Positions 8,440 through 17,422 of a DNA stretch of 42,324 nucleotides are shown here, one piece after another. The notes under the pieces were generated by a model, which searched no databases, was not told the origin of the DNA, and was given only the letters and a program-made list of their open reading frames with translations. Location: assembly GCA_017889625.1 (NCBI GenBank), contig JAGGAD010000051.1, positions 1-42,324 of the forward strand, read 5' to 3'. The translations under genes were made by a program, and so were the position numbers. Each line of letters begins with the position of its first letter. Positions within the stretch are counted from its first letter, which is position 1. The DNA comes from Bacillota bacterium (GTDB lineage Bacteria > Bacillota > Negativicutes > Sporomusales > CTSoil-080).

Positions 8440-8889
8440 TCAACAATCTCCCAATTTATGCTCAAGCAAATGATTAATCTCGTTGAGGAAATGTAAAATA
8501 ACGGCCTGTTCGTTGTCACTATAACTTTCCAATACTGACAACTTCTCTTGTTGGGCTTGGCTATGACATTTTTTATGTTCGTTATATACCTGCTGTCCAG
8601 AATTAGTAAGACGATAATAAATTTCTTTATTATTTTCCGGAAGTTGATAGCTCTTAATCAAACCCTTACCAAGCAGCTTTCTGGTGATTTTACTGATAGC
8701 CCCCCTGGTCATGCCCATTTCATTAGCAATTTTCGTTACATTTACTCGGTCAATTGTGCCAATCCAATCAATACAATGCACTTCCGCAAAATTGGTTCCC
8801 TCAAAAATATCCTCACGCCCATGACAAAACACATCTGAAAGTTCTTGGATTTTTCTGAGTGCGTTAATTATTTTCATTGCATTATTCAT
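8440..8889 (-). CDS. MarR-family transcriptional regulator
   Basis: 149 residues from the ATG at 8889 (AAAAGGATG upstream). It contains a winged helix-turn-helix: VTKIANEMGMTRGAISKITRKLLGKGLI is the HTH plus recognition helix, followed by the wing PENNKEIYYRLTNSG, then a dimerising C-terminal helix. It likely represses its own operon with the downstream MFS gene. A 21-bp perfect inverted repeat flanks the predicted -10 box just upstream. The ligand is unknown. Confidence 0.88.
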   Translation of the reverse strand: MNNAMKIINALRKIQELSDVFCHGREDIFEGTNFAEVHCIDWIGTIDRVNVTKIANEMGMTRGAISKITRKLLGKGLIKSYQLPENNKEIYYRLTNSGQQVYNEHKKCHSQAQQEKLSVLESYSDNEQAVILHFLNEINHLLEHKLGDC

Positions 8890-8901
8890 ATAAATACATC
8901 C

Positions 8902-8961
8902 TTTTTGTTTACGTGGAAACAATATTATAGTATCATACTTTTGTTTCCACGTAAACAAAAA
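8902..8961 (-). promoter_or_regulatory. MarR operator/promoter: 21-bp perfect inverted repeat
   Basis: TTTTTGTTTACGTGGAAACAA (8902-8922) and its exact reverse complement (8941-8961) are separated by 18 bases. The spacer contains a minus-strand TATAAT (8924-8929) that fits a -10 box. The start codon of the MarR gene lies 13 bases beyond the left arm. Each arm also contains a weaker internal dyad (GTTT..GGAAAC). A regulator bound to both arms would cover the promoter, so autorepression by the adjacent MarR protein is the natural reading. Confidence 0.75.
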
Positions 8962-9157
8962 CAACATCAAACCATCCTAGTCAATTTTCCCAGTCCAAGC
9001 AATCCTTCTGCTTTTTGAAACCACCCACCCAGCGCATGGTTTTCGTTTCAGCAATAAAGCTTTATTTAAATGGTTGTTAATAACACGTTTGTAAATAGTT
9101 GGTAAATAATGTAAAATATAAATATTATCACTGTTTAATATAAAGGAGCTGGACATT

Positions 9158-9724
9158 TTGTTTTATAATTATCCGTCTTTCGTTGATGTTAATAAAATTA
9201 ATGAATATCAAGGAAATGAAGGACAATACCGATATTATCTATCAATCCCATTTTTTAATGCTGATACCCCTAATACTTTATTAATAGTATTAAAAAATCC
9301 TAGCACTGCTGACAAAATAATGGCTGACGATACTGCTTTGCAAGTATGCAATTATGCTTATAAACAGAACTTTAGCAAAGTCATATTAGTTAATTTGTTT
9401 GCCTATAAAGCCACTGATTCAATGGAACTAAAAAATTTATGTAAGCTTCATGGATTAAATCATATCGTAGGCTTAGAAAATGACAAATACATAAAACAAG
9501 CTATTCAAGAAGCCAATAAGATTATCGTTGCCTGGGGAACACCGCCTAAAGGTTTTGTGACTACCTACAAAACTAGGATAAAGAAAGTCCATACCCTATT
9601 AAAAAAACATAATTTATATTACGCAAATAAGCTTTCAAAAAAAGTTTATCCACTACACGCTATAATATGGAATAAGACAATAAATTTAAAAGATTATCGT
9701 AATGATTGCTTATTGTATAAATAA
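9158..9724 (+). CDS. DUF1643 domain-containing protein
   Basis: 188 residues starting at TTG, with AAAGGAG nine bases upstream. The family signature is clear: LIVLKNPSTADKIMADDTAL near the front, then VILVNLFAYKATD, then the helix-rich NDKYIKQAI, then IIVAWGTPP, and the C-terminal KVYPLHAIIW. DUF1643 proteins have no established function and are often found in phage and accessory DNA. It stands alone, with an AT-rich promoter region before it and a terminator after it. Confidence 0.85.
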   Translation: MFYNYPSFVDVNKINEYQGNEGQYRYYLSIPFFNADTPNTLLIVLKNPSTADKIMADDTALQVCNYAYKQNFSKVILVNLFAYKATDSMELKNLCKLHGLNHIVGLENDKYIKQAIQEANKIIVAWGTPPKGFVTTYKTRIKKVHTLLKKHNLYYANKLSKKVYPLHAIIWNKTINLKDYRNDCLLYK

Positions 9725-9827
9725 GTCCTACTTTTTAATTGAGTAAAACTAATGTTTGACCATCACCGCCCTTAAAAACATTTATATTCATTTAGCTGAA
9801 TCCCAATAAGGTCGACCACACGCAGAC

Positions 9828-9863
9828 ATAAAGCCAGGAGCACCACCACGCTCCTGGCTTTAT
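9828..9863 (+). terminator. Intrinsic terminator after the DUF1643 gene
   Basis: ATAAAGCCAGGAGC and GCTCCTGGCTTTAT form a 14-bp perfect stem around an eight-base loop, about 100 bases after the stop codon and before the channel gene. It is nearly symmetric but the T run is short. Confidence 0.7.
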
Positions 9864-9958
9864 TGCGCCGCTACCAGCTAAATAGGCAGCAGTAATTTAT
9901 CATATAATACAGTATAATAATCAGTGTATAATACACATTTTATCTTACTCAGCAAAAT

Positions 9959-10879
9959 ATGGAGACGAGAGAGGAAATCACTACATTGATGCTATATTTC
10001 AAAAAATGTCTGACCTTGATAAATAAAAGTTATGTTGCAAAACCATTAATAATAGCTATTTTATCCATTATCATTGCGTATTTTCTACCCGATTTTACAG
10101 CTTGGATTATAGAAGAAAATATGCCTGATTTTCCTGGCATTACACAACAATACCATTTTTATGATTACGTTACTATGATAAGTATGGGGCTAATTTTTGT
10201 ATTTAGCTGTTGTATCTCGTTCTATGGTATTTACGGACTAGTTCGTTATACGCTATTTCAAAAACATCAAGGTAGACGAAAATTAGTTCTTGTCTTAGTT
10301 ACTTATATGTATATAATTGTCGGCTTCGCCAACACATACTTTTTAATTAGCTATGTAGGCGACGAATATGATTCACTTCACAAATTTCGGCGTTATTACG
10401 AATTATCTCAAAATCAGGAAGCAAAAAGCCTTATGATTAAAGAAGAAATTCATCTACCCAATAACAATGCCCTGTTAGGAATAAAAAGCAAATTATGGTC
10501 TGGCGTTGACACGAAAGAACAACTTCAACTATGGAATTATAAATTTTTAAGTGAAATAACTGAAACCCTTCCTGTTTCCTATATTTTTAAAGGTGTTGAA
10601 TTTACGCAACCTCAAGTTATACGGTATCAGCCTGACCATAAACTTTCCGCATATGCCGATTGCCTGTATTTTAGTACTATTACTATCGCCTCAGTAGGAT
10701 ATGGTGATATTACTCCTCAATCGGCCTTAGCTAAGTTTCTTGTTTGTTTAGAAACTATCATGGGACAGTTGCTTTTAGCCCTGGGCATTGCCAGCGCCTA
10801 CTCAGGAATTTCCCACACAACTAGGACTGCTCGAGTAATAACGCAAGGAACTCATCATGAAAAAATTAAGAATCCATAA
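9959..10879 (+). CDS. Potassium-channel-like membrane protein (Ion_trans_2)
   Basis: 306 residues. Three hydrophobic segments lie in the first half (about 27-46, 70-97, 112-132) and a polar, helical loop follows. A pore domain is near the C terminus: ADCLYFSTITIASVGYGD contains the K+ filter sequence SVGYGD at about 244-249, followed by the inner helix KFLVCLETIMGQLLLALGIA. The layout differs from a simple two-helix KcsA-type channel. No RCK/TrkA-N domain is visible. The start is uncertain because the ATG has no good ribosome binding site; GAGAGAGG lies just inside, before TTG/ATG codons 10-11. The gene is monocistronic. Confidence 0.78.
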   Translation: METREEITTLMLYFKKCLTLINKSYVAKPLIIAILSIIIAYFLPDFTAWIIEENMPDFPGITQQYHFYDYVTMISMGLIFVFSCCISFYGIYGLVRYTLFQKHQGRRKLVLVLVTYMYIIVGFANTYFLISYVGDEYDSLHKFRRYYELSQNQEAKSLMIKEEIHLPNNNALLGIKSKLWSGVDTKEQLQLWNYKFLSEITETLPVSYIFKGVEFTQPQVIRYQPDHKLSAYADCLYFSTITIASVGYGDITPQSALAKFLVCLETIMGQLLLALGIASAYSGISHTTRTARVITQGTHHEKIKNP

Positions 10880-11032
10880 TAGTCGCATATAACAAAAAAT
10901 ATGAGGATAGAGAGTCATTAGTCGATATGATTAGACGTTACATCATTTATTACAATACGAAACGAGTACAATGAAAGCTGGGTGTTTTGACTTCGTATGA
11001 AAAACATAAACTGAATTCATTCGCATAAAAGC

Positions 11033-11065
11033 AGCCAGTAGCCCCATTCTGAGGGGCTACTGGCT
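11033..11065 (+). terminator. Intrinsic terminator between channel and MarR genes
   Basis: A 13-bp perfect stem (AGCCAGTAGCCCC / GGGGCTACTGGCT) with a seven-base loop, followed within a few bases by a T run. It lies in the 400-base gap 10880-11281. Apart from this and the promoter of the next operon, that gap shows nothing recognisable. Confidence 0.85.
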
Positions 11066-11249
11066 GAGAAAATATTTTTTTCTTATTTCATTGTCCACTT
11101 GACGGGTAGCAGTTCACTTAACACCTAGGCTTATTTTCATTAGCTATACTTCACACACCAAACCTCTTAATCGATACTGATCATCAATGGCGCACAACTG
11201 CACCATCAAAAATAAATATTTACATTATAATTATTTCAGTCTAAAATAG

Positions 11250-11265
11250 TTAGTGTTGAAACTAA
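11250..11265 (+). promoter_or_regulatory. Candidate operator upstream of the second MarR gene
   Basis: TTAGTGTTGAAACTAA is an imperfect palindrome (arms TTAGT/ACTAA) ending 16 bases before the MarR start codon. Its position suits an autoregulatory site. The arms are short, so this is tentative. Confidence 0.35.
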
Positions 11266-11281
11266 TTAAAAGAGGTACCTT

Positions 11282-11728
11282 ATGAAAAACTATCGCTTTC
11301 ATACCATAAACATTTTGGGCCGGGCTCATGCTAAAAGATTACTTGAAAAAATTTATAGTACTGGACTTACAAGCAGCCAATGGCCCATAATTGCTCATCT
11401 GCTATTCTATGGAGAATCAACTCAAGTTAAAATTTCGGAACAACTAGCCATTGAGCCTCCTACCATTTCCAAAGCCCTTCGTAACATGGAAATGATGGGT
11501 TGGATATCACGAATCGTTGATCCCGACGACAAACGTAAAATTAAAGTAATCCTAACCACTAAAGCCAAAAGAACTGTTCCCATCTGGCTCAAAGTAATCG
11601 ATGATCTCCAAGAACAAGTCCTTAAGGGTATTTCCGCCGAGGAGCTTGAGGTCTTTGATCGTGTTTTGGAAAGATTATTTGAGAACCTAAATAAAGAACA
11701 TCTCTCGCAAGATAAGAAGGAAGGATAA
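11282..11728 (+). CDS. MarR-family transcriptional regulator
   Basis: 148 residues with AAGAGG upstream of the ATG. The winged-HTH core is VKISEQLAIEPPTISKALRN followed by the wing RIVDPDDKRKIKVILTTKA, with the conserved D-x-R-x of the family; C-terminal helices form the dimer interface. It is translated just before an MFS gene (stop and start only three bases apart), so it very likely controls that efflux carrier. The ligand is unknown. Confidence 0.88.
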   Translation: MKNYRFHTINILGRAHAKRLLEKIYSTGLTSSQWPIIAHLLFYGESTQVKISEQLAIEPPTISKALRNMEMMGWISRIVDPDDKRKIKVILTTKAKRTVPIWLKVIDDLQEQVLKGISAEELEVFDRVLERLFENLNKEHLSQDKKEG

Positions 11729-11731
11729 ATC

Positions 11732-12937
11732 TTGAATTCATCACTACAAGCTAAAAAGTTACCTCGATTATGGTCTTTGAATTATACGTTCCTCATTCTC
11801 GGTAATTTTTCGATATACTTAGGATTTCAAATGTTGGTTCCAACCTTCCCTATTTATATTTACCAACTTGGTGGATCAGCCTTAAGTGCCAGTCTTTCCT
11901 TTAGCTTAATTGCTATTTCGGCCCTAATAACCCGTTCCTTTTCTGGAAATGCAGCGGATGTCGTAGGCAGGCGGCCCCTGCTTATAATTGGTTTCTGTTT
12001 TTTGTTTTTTTTAAACATCTCCTTTTTTTTCGTTGCCACCACCGGCATGATTCTGGCTTTACGGCTTTTTCATGGGATTGGCTGGGGCATAGCCTCAACT
12101 ATGCTTGCTACTGTCATCTCTGATAATGTACCTTCCCTTCGCCGCGGCGAAGGCACTGGCTATTATAGTTTATCCATTATCCTAGCAACCTCTATTTCTG
12201 CCGCTATCGGAATTTGGCTCATAAAAAATTATAATTTTGAAACTACCTTATTTGTTTCCACAACCCTAATCTTAATTGGTAGTGTATTTTCTCTTAAAAC
12301 CTTGGTCACAACCATTTCTACCAATAAAACAGCCACTAAACTGTCCTGGAGTTCGCTTGCATCAAGCCTCTTTGAAAGAAAGGCCGTGTTCCCTTCATTT
12401 CTCTGTTTTATTCACTCGATTATTTACAGCGGCATAATGAGTTTCATTGCCATCTTCGGTATGGAAATTCAAATGGATAATATCTGGGTATTCTTTCTTT
12501 GCTTCGTCATAATGGTCGTCATAAGCCGACCATATGCCGGAAAACTATTCGATAAAAGGGGCCATGCCGTCGTAATATTACCGGGTGCAATCTTTATGAT
12601 TATCGGCCTTCTTTTCTTATCATACACCCATTCAATTTACGACTTGATTATCGCCGCCATATTCTACGGTCTAGGCTTTGGTGCTGTTCAGCCCTCACTA
12701 TTAGCCTGGGCGATCAACCGCTCTCCCCTCGCTCGTCTAGGAGCTGCCAATGGAACCTTCTTATCCTTTGTCGATTTAGGCTTTGCTCTCGGGACTATAT
12801 TATTAGGCTTCATCGCCACCAATACCACTTATGCAACCATGTATCGTATATCAGCCTTATTTATGGTGCTTTTCCTTGCCTTATACGGTTACTCCTTGCT
12901 AAAAGCAAGAACCTTAAACAGCCATCAGCAGTTGTAG
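11732..12937 (+). CDS. MFS drug-efflux-type transporter
   Basis: 401 residues with twelve predicted membrane helices. It starts at TTG with GAAGGA six bases upstream. Motif A is clear in the first half (GNAADVVGRRPLL between helices 2 and 3) and a weaker copy (YAGKLFDKRGHAV) lies in the second. Its partner, the MarR gene immediately upstream, makes an inducible efflux operon. It differs clearly from the MFS protein at 7.2 kb. Substrate unknown. Confidence 0.86.
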   Translation: MNSSLQAKKLPRLWSLNYTFLILGNFSIYLGFQMLVPTFPIYIYQLGGSALSASLSFSLIAISALITRSFSGNAADVVGRRPLLIIGFCFLFFLNISFFFVATTGMILALRLFHGIGWGIASTMLATVISDNVPSLRRGEGTGYYSLSIILATSISAAIGIWLIKNYNFETTLFVSTTLILIGSVFSLKTLVTTISTNKTATKLSWSSLASSLFERKAVFPSFLCFIHSIIYSGIMSFIAIFGMEIQMDNIWVFFLCFVIMVVISRPYAGKLFDKRGHAVVILPGAIFMIIGLLFLSYTHSIYDLIIAAIFYGLGFGAVQPSLLAWAINRSPLARLGAANGTFLSFVDLGFALGTILLGFIATNTTYATMYRISALFMVLFLALYGYSLLKARTLNSHQQL

Positions 12938-12951
12938 ATTAACCAGTGATT

Positions 12952-13091
12952 TCAGCTCCAAGCACCTACCTTATTTACTGCTGAATAAGTCCAGTTATCT
13001 GCCGGAATACTGGAAAAAGGCCCTGCAGCCAAGGCTATGCTATGAATACATAACATAGCAATCATAAAACTTGCTACTAATAATTTTTCAT
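12952..13091 (-). pseudogene. Remnant of an SLH-domain (porin-type) gene
   Basis: On the minus strand an ideal AGGAGG precedes an ATG at 13091, but the frame stops after four codons. If the five-T run at 13084-13088 had one more base, the frame would read a signal peptide (MKKLLVASFMIAML…ALA) followed by GPFSSIPADNWTYSAVNK, the start of an SLH domain like those of the porins at 15-17 kb. It then ends at a stop after 46 codons, so the rest is gone. This is a decayed or mis-sequenced SLH gene. The rest of the gap (13092-13333) shows nothing recognisable. Confidence 0.65.
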
Positions 13092-13333
13092 GATTTCCTC
13101 CTATTTTGGCATTATACTCGTTCTATCCCTAACCAATTATAATGATAAAACCCCCAACAATTGTTAATTAGATATTATATTATTGTAAACTTCGCAATTG
13201 AACTCGCTTATATGGTTCATATCAAGTTAACGCTAACACATTAAATCGCATGAAAAGTGTCAGCTTCATATCATCATTTTGCAGCTAATCAATCATTTAT
13301 TTCCCGGCAATTATCCCCTACTGACATTTAAAA

Positions 13334-13366
13334 AAGACGATACATTCCCGGGAAATGTATCGTCTT
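13334..13366 (-). terminator. Intrinsic terminator of the inhibitor gene
   Basis: AAGACGATACATT pairs perfectly with AATGTATCGTCTT around a CCCGGGA loop. On the minus strand it is followed by a T run, 18 bases after the stop of the 13385-13711 gene. Confidence 0.88.
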
Positions 13367-13384
13367 CTCATTTGTCTTTGCGCA

Positions 13385-13711
13385 TCAATCGCTTATTATT
13401 ACTACAGCTATTCGAAACCGCCTAACAATTGTCTTATCTCCCTCCCACGACCGCCTCAGCTTTAGAACAAGCGTACAGCGCCCCGGATTTATCGGTTTAA
13501 AGTAGAAAATTGCTACTCCTGCAGCCCTCTTGACCTGGTCATTCTTCGCATAAAATTTATGTGAAACCATTTCAAGACTGCTACTTTTGTCTTTCACCTG
13601 CCAACGATATCCTGTTAATTGTTTTTCCTCTAACACTACCCTTAGCATTGAATCCATTGGCAGAACGATTACATTGCCATAATCATTTTCGTAAACATCA
13701 ATAAAATTCAT
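13385..13711 (-). CDS. Chagasin-like (I42) cysteine protease inhibitor family protein
   Basis: 108 residues. The three inhibitor loops of the chagasin/I42 fold can be recognised in degenerate form. They are QLTGYRW (usual NPTTGYxW), AAGVAIFYFKPINPG (usual GxGG…F…G), and RRSWEGDK (usual RPWE). Unlike many family members it has no signal peptide. No ribosome binding site is visible before the ATG. A perfect TATAAT ends two bases before it, so the transcript may be almost leaderless or translation may begin further in. The family role is to block papain-type proteases; a C39-like protease is encoded 9 kb away, but no link is shown. Confidence 0.65.
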   Translation of the reverse strand: MNFIDVYENDYGNVIVLPMDSMLRVVLEEKQLTGYRWQVKDKSSSLEMVSHKFYAKNDQVKRAAGVAIFYFKPINPGRCTLVLKLRRSWEGDKTIVRRFRIAVVIISD

Positions 13712-13895
13712 ATTATAAGTATATTAATTGTCGTTTTGTTTTGTGCGCCCGTTTAGTAATTTGCTCGCCAACGCCAAGACCAGCCCTGGATGATAGTAAA
13801 ACCAGGATAAAATAGGAACAAAATACTCACCTAACTCTGTCCAAAATCATACCATGTAGTATATGTAATAAGCGAATAACAAGGGGTGACATTAA

Positions 13896-14702
13896 ATGCC
13901 ATATATTCCGGTAGGAAAAGGGATTAAGGTCTTTGTTGAAGATATAAATTCCAGTGGCAAACCAATATTATTCATCCACGGCTGGCCAGTAAACCACAAG
14001 ATGTTTGAGTATCAATTCAACCAGCTTCCCCAATGCGGCTATAGATGCATTGCGCTGGATCTTCGGGGTTTTGGCAAATCCGACAAACCATGGAACGGCT
14101 ATTCTTACGACACCTTAGCCGACGATGTATATTGCGTTATTGAAGCCCTTGGGCTTGATAACATCGCCCTTGTAGGATTTTCTATGGGAGGAGCTATTGC
14201 CACAAGATATATGGCCCGCTATGAAAGCTACGGAATTTCTAAACTCGCCCTTATTTCCGCTGCTGTTCCCAAATTTACGCAAGGGCCTGACTACAAATAT
14301 GGCCTACCAGTCTCAGAGGTTAACACCCTTATCCATCAAAGCTATGCCGATCGTCCAAAAATGATAAGTGATTTCGGCAGTAAATTTTTTGCAAGCAACG
14401 TAAGCAGTGAATTTAGAAATTGGTTTAATGGACTTGCCCTGGAAGCATCCGGGCATGCGACTGCCATGACCGCCATCTCGCTTCGCGATGAAGATTTACG
14501 GCCAGATGCTAAAAGAATTTACGTCCCAACAGCAATCTTTGCCGGCGTACACGACCAAATAGTATCCTTTTCTAACGCTGAACAAATGCATAACTATGTT
14601 ACCGGCTCTGTCTTTGTCCCGTTCAAGAATAGCGGTCATGGCTTGTTCTACGATGAGCTTGAAAAGTTTAATCATTGTCTTACACAGTTTTTATCCAAGT
14701 AA
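13896..14702 (+). CDS. Alpha/beta hydrolase (chloroperoxidase/esterase-like)
   Basis: 268 residues with the full catalytic triad: Ser96 in GFSMGG, Asp220 in GVHDQIV, His248 in SGHGLFYD. The oxyanion HGW segment (FIHGWPVN) follows strand 3. The length and the DLRGFGKSDKPW motif match non-haem chloroperoxidase/arylesterase-type hydrolases. Cytosolic, with no signal peptide. GGGGTGA lies upstream of the ATG. It is monocistronic and shares a bidirectional terminator with the convergent porin gene. The substrate is not predictable. Confidence 0.88.
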   Translation: MPYIPVGKGIKVFVEDINSSGKPILFIHGWPVNHKMFEYQFNQLPQCGYRCIALDLRGFGKSDKPWNGYSYDTLADDVYCVIEALGLDNIALVGFSMGGAIATRYMARYESYGISKLALISAAVPKFTQGPDYKYGLPVSEVNTLIHQSYADRPKMISDFGSKFFASNVSSEFRNWFNGLALEASGHATAMTAISLRDEDLRPDAKRIYVPTAIFAGVHDQIVSFSNAEQMHNYVTGSVFVPFKNSGHGLFYDELEKFNHCLTQFLSK

Positions 14703-14814
14703 ATTATTGCCTAACTAGAGCTTGTGACCCCGGTTAGGACTTTTATTATCGGCACGTCTTACAGAGACTAGCCCCAATATAACTTCCCTGGATATTTGAG
14801 AAATACATATTGAG

Positions 14815-14861
14815 AAGCGAAAAAGGAAAGCCTCCCTGCCGGAGGTTTTCCTTTTTCGCTT
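14815..14861. terminator. Bidirectional terminator between hydrolase and porin genes
   Basis: AAGCGAAAAAGGAAA and TTTCCTTTTTCGCTT close a stem that continues through CCTCC/GGAGG around a CTGCC loop. It lies between two convergent stop codons and has A/T tracts on both sides. Confidence 0.85.
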
Positions 14862-14867
14862 CGGGCT

Positions 14868-16115
14868 CTAGAAATAGAATTCCATCTGACCACGATATAC
14901 TTTCCGGTCGGTATTATCACTAATGTTTTTACCCGTCATATACCACGCGGTAATTTTGGTATTTTTCATCGGAACATAGTCAAATCCGACCCGTGATCCT
15001 TTAAAATTGATATCAAGAATACGATCCTCACGGTCATAATCGGCGGAAGAATAAACCGCATCCGAGGGAATCTTCTTATAAGCGGCAAAAAAGTCACTGG
15101 AGCCAACCACACTGGCATCGGCAACCTTGTACTGTAGTTTTGCCAAATAGGCTTTATTATTGTCGGAATCAACGTCGGACTTAGCAGCAGCAGCAATAAC
15201 AATCAAATCTTTCGCTACTTTGGTGTCAAAGCCCACACTGCTATAGTGAATTATCGGTGATCCACACTCATCAATTTTTTGATGTCCAGCATTTATATTC
15301 GTGCCCTTATTAACAGCCCAGGCAACGTCCAACCCGTTAAGCCGATAATCATCATCCGTATTACCGGAAATAATCGTTGTTTTTACGACACTGCCATAGG
15401 TTGCCGCCACTCCCATAATTCTGGTATCACACGCCAATCCGTACACCTGGTTATAGTCTTGTTTACCTACTTTTAAAATAGCCCCAATCACCGGACCTGT
15501 TACATATAGCTGTTCCGTCATCCCGTGGCTAAATCCGTCGTATTTAGCGGTAGGGCTGGCCGTTGTGATGTTATTAGCATTTCTGCCGGAACTTAGATAA
15601 GCACCCGGTAAATCAAACTGTCGTTGCAATTCACTCTCTGTTTTTACACTCCAATCGTCATTTATATTATAGGTAATTTTAAGATCAAGGTTCACATGTC
15701 GATCATCAAAGGTTTTTGCATCAGCCTGCTGATCATCGCGAACCCGAACAGCGCCGGAAATCTGAATGGCACTGGCTTTGTCCTCCAACGCCCTAACCCG
15801 GATTCCCAGTCCTCCTATTTCCGTTTTATATTCCTTCTCCAATTTTTCAATAAGCGCTTTTCCCTCGGCATTTGCTTTATCTTCCCGTCCGATCGCTTTA
15901 GCAACTATAACGGCAAACTCATAGCGGGTAAGCGTTTTGTCGCCGTTGAACCGCCCATTGTCGTATCCGTCGATAATACCGTCAGCGGCCAGTTTTTTCA
16001 CAGCCTGGTAGGCCCAATGATCTGTGGGAACATCTACAGGCGCAGCGGCCCACCCCATACCGGTAAAGCAAAATGTTACTACCAGCGACAATATTATCCC
16101 TAATCTTGTTTTCAT
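14868..16115 (-). CDS. SLH-domain outer-membrane porin (Negativicutes type)
   Basis: 415 residues. A signal peptide (MKTRLGIILSLVVTFCF…GWAA) is followed by one SLH domain (VPTDHWAYQAVKKLAADGII…TRYEFAVIVAKAI, about 28-72). A short coiled coil follows (ALIEKLEKEY to LEDKAS), and then a long run of alternating beta strands ends in MEFYF, a terminal aromatic as required for barrel assembly. This is the design of Negativicutes porins, in which the SLH domain holds peptidoglycan-linked polyamines and tethers the outer membrane. AAGGAG precedes the ATG. It is last in a probable MFS-porin-porin transcript. Confidence 0.85.
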   Translation of the reverse strand: MKTRLGIILSLVVTFCFTGMGWAAAPVDVPTDHWAYQAVKKLAADGIIDGYDNGRFNGDKTLTRYEFAVIVAKAIGREDKANAEGKALIEKLEKEYKTEIGGLGIRVRALEDKASAIQISGAVRVRDDQQADAKTFDDRHVNLDLKITYNINDDWSVKTESELQRQFDLPGAYLSSGRNANNITTASPTAKYDGFSHGMTEQLYVTGPVIGAILKVGKQDYNQVYGLACDTRIMGVAATYGSVVKTTIISGNTDDDYRLNGLDVAWAVNKGTNINAGHQKIDECGSPIIHYSSVGFDTKVAKDLIVIAAAAKSDVDSDNNKAYLAKLQYKVADASVVGSSDFFAAYKKIPSDAVYSSADYDREDRILDINFKGSRVGFDYVPMKNTKITAWYMTGKNISDNTDRKVYRGQMEFYF

Positions 16116-16171
16116 ATTTTTCTCTCCTTAGCTATGTTGTGATTTTTATAACTAATCTCTAAGAAGTTTTT

Positions 16172-17367
16172 CTACATAAATATCATGAACTGGGCACGAT
16201 ACCATTTATCTGTCCACGGGTCATCCGCACGAGTGGCCTTCATATCAATATACCTTAAAGTAAACAGTATTCTTTTGGCCGGAATAAACTCGTACCCAAT
16301 TTCATATCCCCTGGCCCCATGGTAACCATCATTTGCATCAAAACTACTGGCAATAGACGCATTGGCGTCGTTTCTGGTAATGTTCACCCAGCAGTCATAG
16401 TCACCGACCTTCATAATGTCGGCAAATTTGTAATGAACCCCTAACACCCAGCCTATATTATCAGTTTCATACGTTGACTTCGCATAAGCGGCGGTCAACA
16501 AGATTTGGTTCTTCAACATGGTATCAAAGCCATATTCAAAATAATTACGACCTGTTACACTACCGTCACCGGCAAATACTTTTGTGTAAGACACCCTAAC
16601 ATTAGTTTTCGGGCTAAGAGCATAAGCATTAGCGGGGCTGGTCCGCCGGGACCGTTAAGGCCGCCGTCACCAAAGCCGAACTGCATCCCTGTGATATAGT
16701 CACCAAACACTACGCCTTCACCAGGATGATCAATAAATCGTCCCACCATAGCTTTAGTTGTGCCGATTTTACCAAAGGCCTTCAATTCCTTACACTGATT
16801 CCATTTAGTTGATGCATATAGCCCAGTTCTCCAGTCCCGGTTATATTCGCTCTCCACCATAGCCGTCCAGTCATCATTAACTTTGTAATAAGTATCTACA
16901 ACAATTTTGACCCCCGATTCAAACCTATTTCCAGTTTCCTGAAATTTATCAGCTGATACGGTATTTTTGATGTCATGCCAATCCACTTTTGAAAATCCCA
17001 AGACACTCATTCTAATTTTATCTGCCTTTTTCTCAAGTGAAAAAACATGTACGCCAAGGCCGTTTAGCTCTTCACCAAATTCATTCTTAAGTTTCTGGAG
17101 AATCATCTGATCTTCGACTGAGGCTTTATCAGCTCTCGCCATAGCATTTGCCACCATTATGGCCATTTCATAACGGGTAATGATTGTATTTCCGCTAAAA
17201 TTGGGATTGCTATAACCCCTAAGGACACCGTCATGAACCAGTTTAGTCACCGCGCCATAAGCCCAGTGGTTCGCCGGAACATCATCAAACACATTAGCCG
17301 CAAACGTTGTCCCGGCGCATCCGAATACAAAAAGAAACGCCAGTATAACAATTAAACATCTTCTCAT
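16172..17367 (-). pseudogene. SLH-domain porin with a frameshift
   Basis: The start at 17367 (GGAG upstream) gives a signal peptide (MRRCLIVILAFLFVFG…TFAA) and an SLH domain (VPANHWAYGAVTKLVHDGVL…TRYEMAIMVANAM). A coiled-coil segment and barrel strands follow as far as FGDGGLNGPGGPA. There the frame is lost at a four-base run (16634-16637). The other frame continues naturally (NAYALSPKTNVRVSYTKVFA) to the barrel end FMIFM at 16172. Adding one C restores a protein of about 398 residues, similar in size to its neighbour. The result is either a recent pseudogene or a one-base sequencing error. It lies 55 bases after the MFS gene and is related to the next porin. Confidence 0.8.
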
Positions 17368-17422
17368 ATAACCACTCCTCCGGTTTTCAGTCACCCAATC
17401 ATCCTCATGAGAAAAAGCAGAC

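Noticed and set aside
8548-8838. Plus-strand open frame of 96 codons opposite the MarR gene
   Set aside because: It is the complement of a clear MarR gene, has no good ribosome binding site and encodes no recognisable domain.
15624-16103. Plus-strand frame of 159 codons opposite the SLH porin
   Set aside because: Lies wholly within the porin coding region on the other strand; the porin has signal peptide, SLH and barrel features, while this frame has none.
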